The notes under the pieces are model-generated. The model was given only the letters and a program-made list of their open reading frames with translations, did not search any database and had not been told where the DNA came from. The position numbers and the translations under genes were made by a program. 21,788 bases of DNA from an uncultured Clostridia bacterium (GTDB lineage: Bacteria > Bacillota > Clostridia > TANB77 > CAG-508), in NCBI GenBank assembly GCA_934162535.1, contig CAKPJC010000026.1, positions 1 through 21,788 of the forward strand, in the 5' to 3' direction. How positions within the stretch are numbered: the stretch's first letter is position 1; every line of letters begins with the position of its first letter. Below are positions 6,375 through 13,039 of this stretch, in pieces.

Positions 6375-7658
6375 CTATCCTCTAAGTTCCATGATATGTT
6401 TGCAGTCATCAATTATTTGTTTTTCATTTAATTCAGTTAATCTTTTATTTTCCATAAGAATTTTTCCATTTATGATAGTTGTAGTAACATTTGAACCTTT
6501 TGCATTATAAACAATATCTGAAAAAATATCATTTATAGGTAACTGTGTTACATTATCTAAATCTAAAAGAATTAAATCAGCCAATTTATCAACTTCAATA
6601 CTTCCAATTATGTTCTCTTTATTTAATGCTTTTGCACCATTTATAGTTGCCATTTTCAATATTTCATAAGCAGGTAATAGTTTTGGATTTTCATTTATAC
6701 CTTTTTGTAAAAGACCCGTAAATTTCATAGTGTCAAACATATCTAAATTACATCCACTACCTTGGCCATCTGTACCAAGTGAAACAACAATATTATTTTC
6801 CAACATTTCAGGAATATTTGCAATTCCACATCCAAGTTTTAGATTACTAATTGGACAGTGAGCTATTTTTAAATTGTATTTACTTATTATATTATAATCA
6901 TCATTTTCTAATTTAACACAATGTGCTAAAATTGTATTTGTATTTTCAAAATTATCTTTTAAAACCTCAAAAGGCTTTTTACCATTTTGATTATTTAAAA
7001 TATCTGAATATTCCTTTGAATTTTCAAGATAATGCATATGAATATTTAGATTATATTTTTTTGCGAGTTCAATACTTTTTTGAACACATCTTTCACTGGC
7101 TGTATATAACCCGTGTATTCCAACATTAATATAAAGATTATCATATTTATTGTTATATTTTATTATAAAATTTTCAAGTTCATTGAGCCTTTCGTCAAGA
7201 GAACCACTAGCATCCATGATTGTTCTTGTAAGTTCACATCTAATTCCAGAATTTATTACAGCTTGTGCAATATTATCTGGAAAGAAATACTGGTCATTTA
7301 CAGTAGTTGTACCTGTTTTAATCATCTCAATACAAGATAATAAAGAAGATTTATAAATATCATCTGGTGTAAGTTTATCTTCAATAGGCCAGATTTTCTC
7401 AGTAAGCCAATCTTGAGTAGTGTAGCCATCAACAGATTCTCTAAAAATACTCATGCCAATATGTGCATGTGTATTAATAAAACCAGGCAATAAATATTGA
7501 CCGCTTGCATTAATTATTTTATAGTCATCTCCTATTAGAAGAGAATAACCAATTTCAGCAATTTTATTATCATTTAAAAGTACATCTATATTATATTCAA
7601 TTTGTTCTCTATTACTATCCATAGAAATAAGATTACAATTTTTAATTAAAATTTTCAT
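6375..7658 (-). CDS. Amidohydrolase, MTA/SAH deaminase-like
   Basis: A 427-aa metal-dependent amidohydrolase of the TRZ/ATZ/chlorohydrolase group, closest in my reading to 5'-methylthioadenosine/S-adenosylhomocysteine deaminases. Metal ligands are visible: HAH (H64, H66), H209 in NIHMHYLE with E212, H246 in ILAHC and D297 in SLGTDGQGSGCN. The substrate-site motif WLTEKIWPIE (about 84-93) is typical of the family, which deaminates adenosine-type nucleosides in purine/methionine salvage. H182 in VGIHGLYTAS matches the usual HxxYT position. The N-terminal beta domain (about 1-55) and C-terminal GSIEVDKLADLILLD also fit. The ribosome-binding site GGAGGTG and a promoter lie upstream. Other substrates, such as guanine or other aminohydrolase targets, cannot be excluded. 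Confidence 0.85.
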   Translation of the reverse strand: MKILIKNCNLISMDSNREQIEYNIDVLLNDNKIAEIGYSLLIGDDYKIINASGQYLLPGFINTHAHIGMSIFRESVDGYTTQDWLTEKIWPIEDKLTPDDIYKSSLLSCIEMIKTGTTTVNDQYFFPDNIAQAVINSGIRCELTRTIMDASGSLDERLNELENFIIKYNNKYDNLYINVGIHGLYTASERCVQKSIELAKKYNLNIHMHYLENSKEYSDILNNQNGKKPFEVLKDNFENTNTILAHCVKLENDDYNIISKYNLKIAHCPISNLKLGCGIANIPEMLENNIVVSLGTDGQGSGCNLDMFDTMKFTGLLQKGINENPKLLPAYEILKMATINGAKALNKENIIGSIEVDKLADLILLDLDNVTQLPINDIFSDIVYNAKGSNVTTTIINGKILMENKRLTELNEKQIIDDCKHIMELRG

Positions 7659-7678
7659 AAAGCACCTCCGTATGACAT

Positions 7679-7707
7679 ATTTTACTATACAATCGCAATA
7701 AAATCAA
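7679..7707 (-). promoter_or_regulatory. Promoter of the amidohydrolase gene
   Basis: On the minus strand TTGATT (7707-7702) and TAAAAT (7684-7679) are spaced by 17 bases. Transcription would start near 7672, only a few bases upstream of the Shine-Dalgarno (7670-7666). It is back-to-back with the promoter at 7718-7746. Confidence 0.65.
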
Positions 7708-7717
7708 GGAAAAACTA

Positions 7718-7746
7718 TTGATTTATAAACAAGCATGTGGTATAAT
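7718..7746 (+). promoter_or_regulatory. Promoter of the 90-aa unknown gene
   Basis: TTGATT (7718-7723), a 17-base spacer ending in TGG, then exact TATAAT (7741-7746) give a strong extended -10 promoter. The start site would be about 7753, so an upstream ATG at 7752 cannot be the real start. The leader contains a small perfect hairpin, CCTAAT (7778-7783) with ATTAGG (7787-7792), overlapping the ribosome-binding site. Confidence 0.8.
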
Positions 7747-7802
7747 AAATAATGTATAATAAAAAAAGAAAGGTGAGCCTAATTAAATTAGGGGATGTTA
7801 TT

Positions 7803-8075
7803 ATGGGAAAATTAAAAGATTTTATAAATGTATTTTTAAATCCAGAAAAAGAAGTAACTTCATTAGAAGAGGCAATAAAAGAAAGTAATATTAATCCAAA
7901 AGATGCAAAGCTATTATTAGCAACAGCAGGTGGAATAAAATGGACTGGATATGGAGAAAAAGAAGATATAAAAACTGAACTAAAAGAAAAATTTGGGAGT
8001 AAAGTTAATAAACAAAAAACTCAAAACATAGATAGCAAAACAAAAAGTCGTAATAAAGACGAAAAAGAAAGATAA
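7803..8075 (+). CDS. Small protein of unknown function, 90 aa
   Basis: I do not recognise this protein. It begins MGKLKDFINVFLNPEKEVTS and has a short predicted helix (SLEEAIKESN), a glycine-containing core (LLLATAGGIKWTGYGEKEDI, about 38-57) and a highly charged K/E/D-rich C-terminus from about residue 60. It has no membrane span or signal peptide and is probably cytoplasmic. The ATG at 7803 is chosen because AGGGGAT lies 6-8 bases upstream; the longer ORF would begin at the transcription start. It is a single-gene unit with its own promoter and strong terminator. Composition matches its neighbours. Confidence 0.7.
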   Translation: MGKLKDFINVFLNPEKEVTSLEEAIKESNINPKDAKLLLATAGGIKWTGYGEKEDIKTELKEKFGSKVNKQKTQNIDSKTKSRNKDEKER

Positions 8076-8082
8076 AAAGAGT

Positions 8083-8118
8083 AAAAATGTATTTTTTATA
8101 AAAAAATACATTTTTTTT
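8083..8118 (+). terminator. Intrinsic terminator
   Basis: AAAAATGTATTTTTT (8083-8097) pairs with 8101-8115 around an ATA loop and ends in a T8 run. It closes the 90-aa gene. The stem is very AT-rich but long. Confidence 0.8.
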
Positions 8119-8128
8119 GTAGAAAATA

Positions 8129-8157
8129 TTTACAAAATGAAAAATTTTGTATACAAT
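8129..8157 (+). promoter_or_regulatory. Promoter of the GT4 glycosyltransferase
   Basis: TTTACA (8129-8134) and TACAAT (8152-8157) are separated by 17 bases, each one mismatch from consensus. The start site would be about 8164, with a leader of about 49 bases. Confidence 0.7.
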
Positions 8158-8212
8158 ATAAAAGGTTAATTATGTAACGAAAGAAAAATAGAACTGAGAA
8201 AGGGGAAAATCA

Positions 8213-9505
8213 ATGAAAATATTGATGCTAACATGGGAATATCCACCAAGAGTAGTAGGTGGAATAGCAAGAGTAGTATATGACCTATCACACAGATTAA
8301 TAAAAGATGGTCATGAAGTAACTGTAGTTACTTATAAAGAAGGAGATGCTCCATATTATGAAGATGATAAAGGAGTAAAAGTACACAGAGTAGACAATTA
8401 CATGATAAATCCAAACAATTTTATAGATTGGATAATGCAATTAAACTTTAACATGATTGCAGAAGCAAGTAAAATAATCGCAGAGGAAGGAACATTTGAT
8501 GTAATACATGCACATGATTGGTTAGTAGCATCTGCTGCAAAAACAATCAAAAATTCCTATAATATCCCCATAGTAGCAACAATACATGCAACAGAAGCAG
8601 GCAGAAATAGTGGAATACATGATGAAACACAAAGATATATAAATGATACGGAATGGATGCTTACATATGAAGCAACAGAAGTTATAGTAAACAGTAACTA
8701 TATGAAAGGCGAAATACAAAGACTATTTGGACTACCATTTGAAAAAATCAATGTAGTAGCAAATGGAGTAAATCTAAACAAATTCACAGGAATGGAAAGA
8801 GACTATTCATTTAGAAGAAGATATGCTATGGATAATGAGAAAATAATATTATTCATGGGCAGACTTGTAAATGAAAAAGGAGTACAACATTTAATAGCGG
8901 CAATGCCCAAAATATTAGCAGGATATCATGATGCCAAACTTGTAATAGCAGGAAAAGGTGGAATGTTAGATGAACTAAGAGCAGAGGCAAATGCACTTGG
9001 TTTAGGAGACAAAGTATATTTTGCAGGATATTTATGTGGAAAAGATGTAGAAAAAATGTATAAAGCTGCGGACATATCTGTATTTCCAAGCACATATGAG
9101 CCATTCGGAATAGTAGCGTTAGAAGGAATGTTAGCAGAAAGACCAATAGTAGTATCAGATGCAGGAGGTCTTGGAGAAATAGTTGAACATAGAGAAACAG
9201 GAATGAAAAGTTATTGTGGAAATGCAAATTCAATTGCAGACTCAATACTTGAACTATTATATAATCCAGAATTATATGCAAACATAGTAAAAAAAGCAAA
9301 AGCAAAAGTAAAAAACAACTACAATTGGGCAAAAATAGCACAAGATACACACTTCACATACCAAAAAGCAATATGTGAAACAATGGCAGAAAGACAAAGA
9401 AAACAAAACGAACAAGAAAAAGCTCAAAAGGCAAAAAAAGCAAAAGGAACGGAAAAAGAAATAACAAATTTATTGTCTTTCAAAAAACGCCAAGCATATG
9501 CATAG
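8213..9505 (+). CDS. GT4-family glycosyltransferase (glycogen-synthase-like)
   Basis: A 430-aa GT-B fold glycosyltransferase of family GT4. N-terminal MLTWEYPPRVVGGIARVVYDLS (about 4-25) and DVIHAHDWL form the acceptor half. FMGRLVNEKGVQHLI (about 219-233) and the EPFGIVALEGM motif (E-x7-E) form the nucleotide-sugar half. The start resembles short GT4 enzymes annotated as glycogen synthases that use ADP- or UDP-glucose, so alpha-glucan synthesis is plausible but unproven. The C-terminal ~45 residues are a K/E/A/Q-rich, probably coiled tail ending KKRQAYA, beyond the usual catalytic core. No signal peptide or membrane span is present, so it is likely cytoplasmic. The ribosome-binding site is AAGGGG. 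A hairpin after the stop separates it from the YlbF gene. Confidence 0.85.
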   Translation: MKILMLTWEYPPRVVGGIARVVYDLSHRLIKDGHEVTVVTYKEGDAPYYEDDKGVKVHRVDNYMINPNNFIDWIMQLNFNMIAEASKIIAEEGTFDVIHAHDWLVASAAKTIKNSYNIPIVATIHATEAGRNSGIHDETQRYINDTEWMLTYEATEVIVNSNYMKGEIQRLFGLPFEKINVVANGVNLNKFTGMERDYSFRRRYAMDNEKIILFMGRLVNEKGVQHLIAAMPKILAGYHDAKLVIAGKGGMLDELRAEANALGLGDKVYFAGYLCGKDVEKMYKAADISVFPSTYEPFGIVALEGMLAERPIVVSDAGGLGEIVEHRETGMKSYCGNANSIADSILELLYNPELYANIVKKAKAKVKNNYNWAKIAQDTHFTYQKAICETMAERQRKQNEQEKAQKAKKAKGTEKEITNLLSFKKRQAYA

Positions 9506-9527
9506 GCAATGCGAAATTATATGAAAG

Positions 9528-9555
9528 AACAGCTGCATACTAATGCAGCTGTTTT
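9528..9555 (+). terminator. Terminator or attenuator hairpin between GT4 and ylbF-like genes
   Basis: AACAGCTGCAT (9528-9538) and ATGCAGCTGTT (9543-9553) form a perfect 11-bp stem with an ACTA loop. The T-run is only T4 before GG. No promoter is evident between it and the next gene, so it probably terminates partially and lets some transcription through. Confidence 0.75.
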
Positions 9556-9580
9556 GGACAAAAAGAGAAAGGATGAGAAA

Positions 9581-9913
9581 ATGAACATATATGATACAGC
9601 AAACAAATTAGCACAAGAGATAAAACAATCAGAAGAATATATTACATATAAAACAGCAAAAGAGGCAATAATTTTAAACTATGAATTAAAAAGTAGAATA
9701 GAAGAATTTGAAAAAGCTAGATATGATTCACAAATAAATGTATTACAAACAGGAAAAGAAGAACCAGAAAAATTAAAACATGTGCAAGAACTTTATAGTG
9801 AATTAATACAAAACCAAGAGGCAAGCAGATATTTTGAGGCTGAAATGAAATTCAACATAATGATAGCAGACATAAACAAAATAATTGGAGAAGCAATACA
9901 AAGTGTACTATAA
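9581..9913 (+). CDS. YlbF/YmcA family protein
   Basis: A 110-aa all-helical protein of the YlbF/YmcA (Com_YlbF) family. The signature is MNIYDTANKLAQEIKQSEEY near the start, a central helix with KSRIEEFEKARYDSQ, and a C-terminal FEAEMKFNIMIADINKIIGEAI. In Bacillus, YlbF, YmcA and YaaT form a complex with RNase Y that affects mRNA processing, competence and biofilm. Whether that holds here is inference. A longer ORF opens at 9509 but runs through the terminator hairpin. The ATG at 9581 has a proper AAAGGATGAG ribosome-binding site and starts at the family's normal N-terminus. Confidence 0.85.
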   Translation: MNIYDTANKLAQEIKQSEEYITYKTAKEAIILNYELKSRIEEFEKARYDSQINVLQTGKEEPEKLKHVQELYSELIQNQEASRYFEAEMKFNIMIADINKIIGEAIQSVL

Positions 9914-9953
9914 AAAATGAATTGAATTTATAATATAGTTATAAAATAAAAGA

Positions 9954-9987
9954 GGGAGGTAGCCGAGTGGCTGCTCGGTAACAATAT
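9954..9987 (+). promoter_or_regulatory. Structured translation-initiation region of the peptidase gene
   Basis: A strong Shine-Dalgarno GGGAGGT (9954-9960) lies 28 bases before the ATG at 9988. CCGAG (9963-9967) and CTCGG (9974-9978) form a hairpin that would bring the effective spacing to about 10 bases. Alternatively, GTG at 9967 starts a 4-codon ORF (M-A-A-R, stop at 9979-9981) at ideal spacing from the Shine-Dalgarno, ending 6 bases before the ATG. Either reading implies unusual initiation. Confidence 0.45.
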
Positions 9988-10671
9988 ATGATAATAATAA
10001 TTATAATCTCAATTATAGCTATATTAGTAATACACTCAATGATGAAAATAAATGTAAAAGAAATTGAAAAAATTGCATTAGATGAAAAATTAAATAAAAT
10101 AGCAAGTAAATATCCAGATAATACACAAATATGTAAACAAATATTAAAAAAACTTCAAAATGAAAATGTAAAAATTGAAGAAGACAAAAACTCAAGTTCA
10201 ACATTATACATTGCCATTCAAAATAAAATTTCGATTGGCAACACACATGAAAGTTTTACCAGAATACAAACAATGGCACATGAATGTTTACACTCAATAC
10301 AAGACAGAAAAATGTTAATATTTAACTTTATATATTCAAACATATATATCATATATTATATAATTACACTAATATTAATAATATTAAAAAAGCTTCAAAA
10401 TGAAATGCTATTTTTAAATATATTTTTAATATTAAGTTTTATATATTATGTTATAAGGATATATTTAGAAAATGATGCAATGATAAAAGCAGAATACTTA
10501 ACAAAAGAATATATGGAAGAACAGAAAATATCAACAAAAGAAGAAATAAATCAAATAACAGAAGAACTAAAATCAATAAACAAAAAATGCATAAAAGGAA
10601 CAAATGGAAACATATTCATAAAAATAATGGTAAAAGTTGTACTTTTTAGCGTACTAGCATTGATTTTTTAG
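9988..10671 (+). CDS. Membrane zinc metallopeptidase, YugP-like
   Basis: A 227-aa predicted integral-membrane metallopeptidase. It has an N-terminal membrane anchor (about 1-18), then a soluble segment with TRIQTMAHECLHSIQ. There HECLH (H98, E99, H102) is a gluzincin-type HExxH zinc site. Two central spans follow (about 110-133 and 141-158), then LENDAMIKAEYL, whose E161 is a good third zinc ligand (the E-x-D-A pattern of YugP-type proteins), and a last span (about 207-227). The match to YugP (neutral zinc metallopeptidase 2) is by motif order; overall it is diverged. The substrate is unknown; membrane-protein quality control is one guess. It follows the YlbF gene, and the secG promoter lies inside its 3' end. 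Confidence 0.65.
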   Translation: MIIIIIISIIAILVIHSMMKINVKEIEKIALDEKLNKIASKYPDNTQICKQILKKLQNENVKIEEDKNSSSTLYIAIQNKISIGNTHESFTRIQTMAHECLHSIQDRKMLIFNFIYSNIYIIYYIITLILIILKKLQNEMLFLNIFLILSFIYYVIRIYLENDAMIKAEYLTKEYMEEQKISTKEEINQITEELKSINKKCIKGTNGNIFIKIMVKVVLFSVLALIF

Positions 10672-10688
10672 TAAATATATGGTAAAAT
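10660..10688 (+). promoter_or_regulatory. Promoter of secG-rnr
   Basis: TTGATT (10660-10665), a 17-base spacer ending in TGG, then TAAAAT (10683-10688). It overlaps the last codons of the preceding gene. The start site would be about 10695, 40 bases before secG. Confidence 0.75.
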
Positions 10689-10734
10689 AACAAAGTATGA
10701 AAACGAATAAAGAAACAGGTAGGAGGAATACTAA

Positions 10735-10983
10735 ATGCAAGTATTAAAAATAATATTATTAATAGTAGATCTTATAATATGCTTAGCAATAACTATATTA
10801 GCTGTTGTACAATCAAAAGAAGATGCAGGATTATCTTCAACATTAACAGGTTCATCTACAAGTAACTTCTTTGAAAAAAATAAAGGTAGAACTAAAGAAG
10901 GTAAACAAAAAAAATGGACAATCATATTGGGAGTAGCATTTGTAATAATATCAGTTGTACTTTCAATAATATATATAGCATAG
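10735..10983 (+). CDS. secG: SecG translocase subunit
   Basis: SecG is the accessory subunit of the SecYEG export channel. The 82-aa protein has two membrane spans (about 4-26 and 61-81) around the conserved loop VVQSKEDAGLSSTLTGSS, which contains the family's characteristic glycine/serine stretch. The length is typical. The ribosome-binding site is AGGAGGA and a clear promoter lies upstream. As in many Firmicutes, it is followed by rnr. Confidence 0.95.
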   Translation: MQVLKIILLIVDLIICLAITILAVVQSKEDAGLSSTLTGSSTSNFFEKNKGRTKEGKQKKWTIILGVAFVIISVVLSIIYIA

Positions 10984-10995
10984 AAAAAGTTATAG

Positions 10996-11023
10996 AATGA
11001 GCAGGGGATAAACTGCTCATTTT
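10996..11023 (+). terminator. Hairpin between secG and rnr (partial terminator)
   Basis: AATGAGCAG (10996-11004) pairs with CTGCTCATT (11013-11021) around an 8-base loop and ends in T4. rnr begins 29 bases later with no visible promoter. The hairpin therefore probably lowers rather than stops transcription into rnr. Confidence 0.7.
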
Positions 11024-11051
11024 GTGTTGTAAATAAAAGGAAGTGATAAAA

Positions 11052-12986
11052 TTGAAACATGAAATAATAAATGGAACATATAATAAAGTCCAAAAAGGAT
11101 TTGGATTTGTAAAAATAGAAAATAGTGAAGAAGAGATATATATATCAAAAGAGAGGTCCCTTAATGCATTAAATGGAGACTTTGTATGTGTTGAAATAAC
11201 AGCAGAAAAAGCTGTTGATAAAAAAGCAGAAGGTAAAATAACAAAAATAATAAGACATGAAAAAGACACCATTGTTGGTACATTCCAGAAAAGTAGAAAC
11301 TTTGGATTTGTTGTACCAGATGACAAAAATTTTGGAACAGACATATTTATTTCAAGATCAAATTGGGGAAAAGCAAGAAATAACCATAAAGTATTAGTAA
11401 AAATAACAAAATATCCTGAGAGGGGAAAAAACGCAGAGGGAGAGGTAATTGAAATATTAGGTGGAGTTAATGAAGCGGGAGTTGATATGTTATCATTAAT
11501 AAAACAATATGAATTACCATATAAATTTCCAGAAGAAGTCGTGAAAGAAGCAAAAGCATATGGAACGAAAATAAATCAGCAAGATATAAAAGGGAGGAAG
11601 GATTTAAGAAAAGATATAATATTTACTATTGATGGGGAAGATGCTAAAGACTTAGATGATGCAATACATGTTGAAAAATTACAAAATGGAAATTATAGAT
11701 TAGATGTGCATATAGCAGATGTTAGCCATTATGTTAGAGAAAAAACAGAACTAGAAAAAGAAGCGTATTTGAGAGGAACGAGTATTTATATGCTAGGTAG
11801 AGTAATTCCTATGTTACCAAGAGAATTATCAAATGGAATATGTAGTTTAAATGCTGGAGAAGACAGGCTAACACTTTCGTGTTCAATGGAAATAACGCCA
11901 AAAGCAAAAGTTATATCATCAGAAATATATAAAGGTGTAATTAAGGTTACAGAAAGAATGTCATATACAGATGTACAAAAAATACTTGATAAATCTGATA
12001 AAGAAATAATGGAAAAATACAAGAACTATATTAACCATTTTGAATTAATGGCTGAACTTGCAACAATATTAAAAGAAAAAAGAAAAGAAAATGGATACTT
12101 AAACTTAGACATACCAGAAAGCAAAATAATACTTGACCAAAATGGATATGTAATTGATGTAAAAAAATATGAGACATATTTTGCAAATGAAATAATTGAA
12201 CAATTCATGCTAATTGCAAATGAAACAGTAGCAGAAAAATTTTATTGGATACAGGCACCGTTTATATATAGAAACCATGAGGCACCAGATTTAGATAAAA
12301 TAAAGGATTTAAACAAAGTGTTATATAATTTTGGATATAAAATAAAAATATCAAAAGATGAAATTATATATCCAAATGAATTTTCAAAAATACTTGAAGA
12401 TATAAAAGGAAAAGAAGAGGAAAAAATAATATCAAACATAATATTAAGAACATTGAGAGTTGCAAAATATGAAGCAGAGAACAAAGGACATTTTGGAATT
12501 GCAAGTAGATATTATTGTCATTTCACTTCACCTATTAGAAGATATCCTGATTTATTTATACACAGAATAATATCAAAATATCTAGAAAATGATTATAATG
12601 TAAATGAATTTTTCATAAAGAAATACTCAAAAAGAGCCGAGAAAAGAGCTGATAATTGTTCAGAAAGAGAAAGAAGAGCAGTAAAGGTTGAAAGAGAAGC
12701 AGAAAGCATGAAAAAAGCTGAATATATGGAAGGAAAAATTGGGGAAGAATATGATGGAATAATATCATCAATAACAAACTTTGGAATATTTATTGAACTA
12801 GAAAATACAATAGAAGGACTAGTCAGATATGAAAATCTAGGAGATGAATATTTTATATACAATGAAGACTTAAAACAAGCAATAGGAGAGAGGACAAATA
12901 AAACATATAAAATAGGAGATAAAGTAAGAATTAGAGTTGCAGATGCGAATAAAGAATTAAGAAGAATTGACTTTGAAATAATATAA
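11052..12986 (+). CDS. rnr: Ribonuclease R
   Basis: RNase R is a processive 3'-5' exoribonuclease that degrades structured RNA. Of about 644 aa, it has N-terminal cold-shock/OB modules (FGFVKIE and FGFVVPDDKNFGTDIFI), the RNB catalytic domain with TIDGEDAKDLDDAI, and a C-terminal S1 domain (about 560-644). The four metal-binding aspartates are D194, D200, D202 and D203, in the D-x5-D-x-D-D pattern. It is somewhat shorter than the ~700-800 aa common in the family. A GTG at 11043 lies inside the Shine-Dalgarno. The TTG at 11052 has 8-base spacing from GGAAG and is preferred. The usual downstream partner smpB is absent; adhE follows. Confidence 0.93.
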   Translation: MKHEIINGTYNKVQKGFGFVKIENSEEEIYISKERSLNALNGDFVCVEITAEKAVDKKAEGKITKIIRHEKDTIVGTFQKSRNFGFVVPDDKNFGTDIFISRSNWGKARNNHKVLVKITKYPERGKNAEGEVIEILGGVNEAGVDMLSLIKQYELPYKFPEEVVKEAKAYGTKINQQDIKGRKDLRKDIIFTIDGEDAKDLDDAIHVEKLQNGNYRLDVHIADVSHYVREKTELEKEAYLRGTSIYMLGRVIPMLPRELSNGICSLNAGEDRLTLSCSMEITPKAKVISSEIYKGVIKVTERMSYTDVQKILDKSDKEIMEKYKNYINHFELMAELATILKEKRKENGYLNLDIPESKIILDQNGYVIDVKKYETYFANEIIEQFMLIANETVAEKFYWIQAPFIYRNHEAPDLDKIKDLNKVLYNFGYKIKISKDEIIYPNEFSKILEDIKGKEEEKIISNIILRTLRVAKYEAENKGHFGIASRYYCHFTSPIRRYPDLFIHRIISKYLENDYNVNEFFIKKYSKRAEKRADNCSERERRAVKVEREAESMKKAEYMEGKIGEEYDGIISSITNFGIFIELENTIEGLVRYENLGDEYFIYNEDLKQAIGERTNKTYKIGDKVRIRVADANKELRRIDFEII

Positions 12987-13039
12987 TGACATATATTTCA
13001 TAAAACTGGATAAAATATATTCCATAGGAGGAAATCAAA

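Noticed and set aside
7752..7802. Upstream ATG giving a 107-aa version of the 90-aa protein
   Set aside because: It lies at the predicted transcription start with no ribosome-binding site; the ATG at 7803 has one.
8853..9350. 165-aa minus-strand ORF inside the GT4 gene
   Set aside because: It is the antisense of a well-supported glycosyltransferase, with leucine-rich low complexity and no recognisable domain.
9509..9580. Upstream ATG extending the YlbF-family protein
   Set aside because: The extension runs through an 11-bp terminator hairpin and lies before a good ribosome-binding site and the family's usual start.
9955..9981. Resemblance to the 5' part (acceptor and D-arm) of a tRNA-Ser/Leu, GGAGGTAGCCGAGTGGCTG
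   Set aside because: No anticodon arm, T-arm or 3' acceptor follows; the sequence runs into a coding start. It is better explained as a Shine-Dalgarno plus hairpin.
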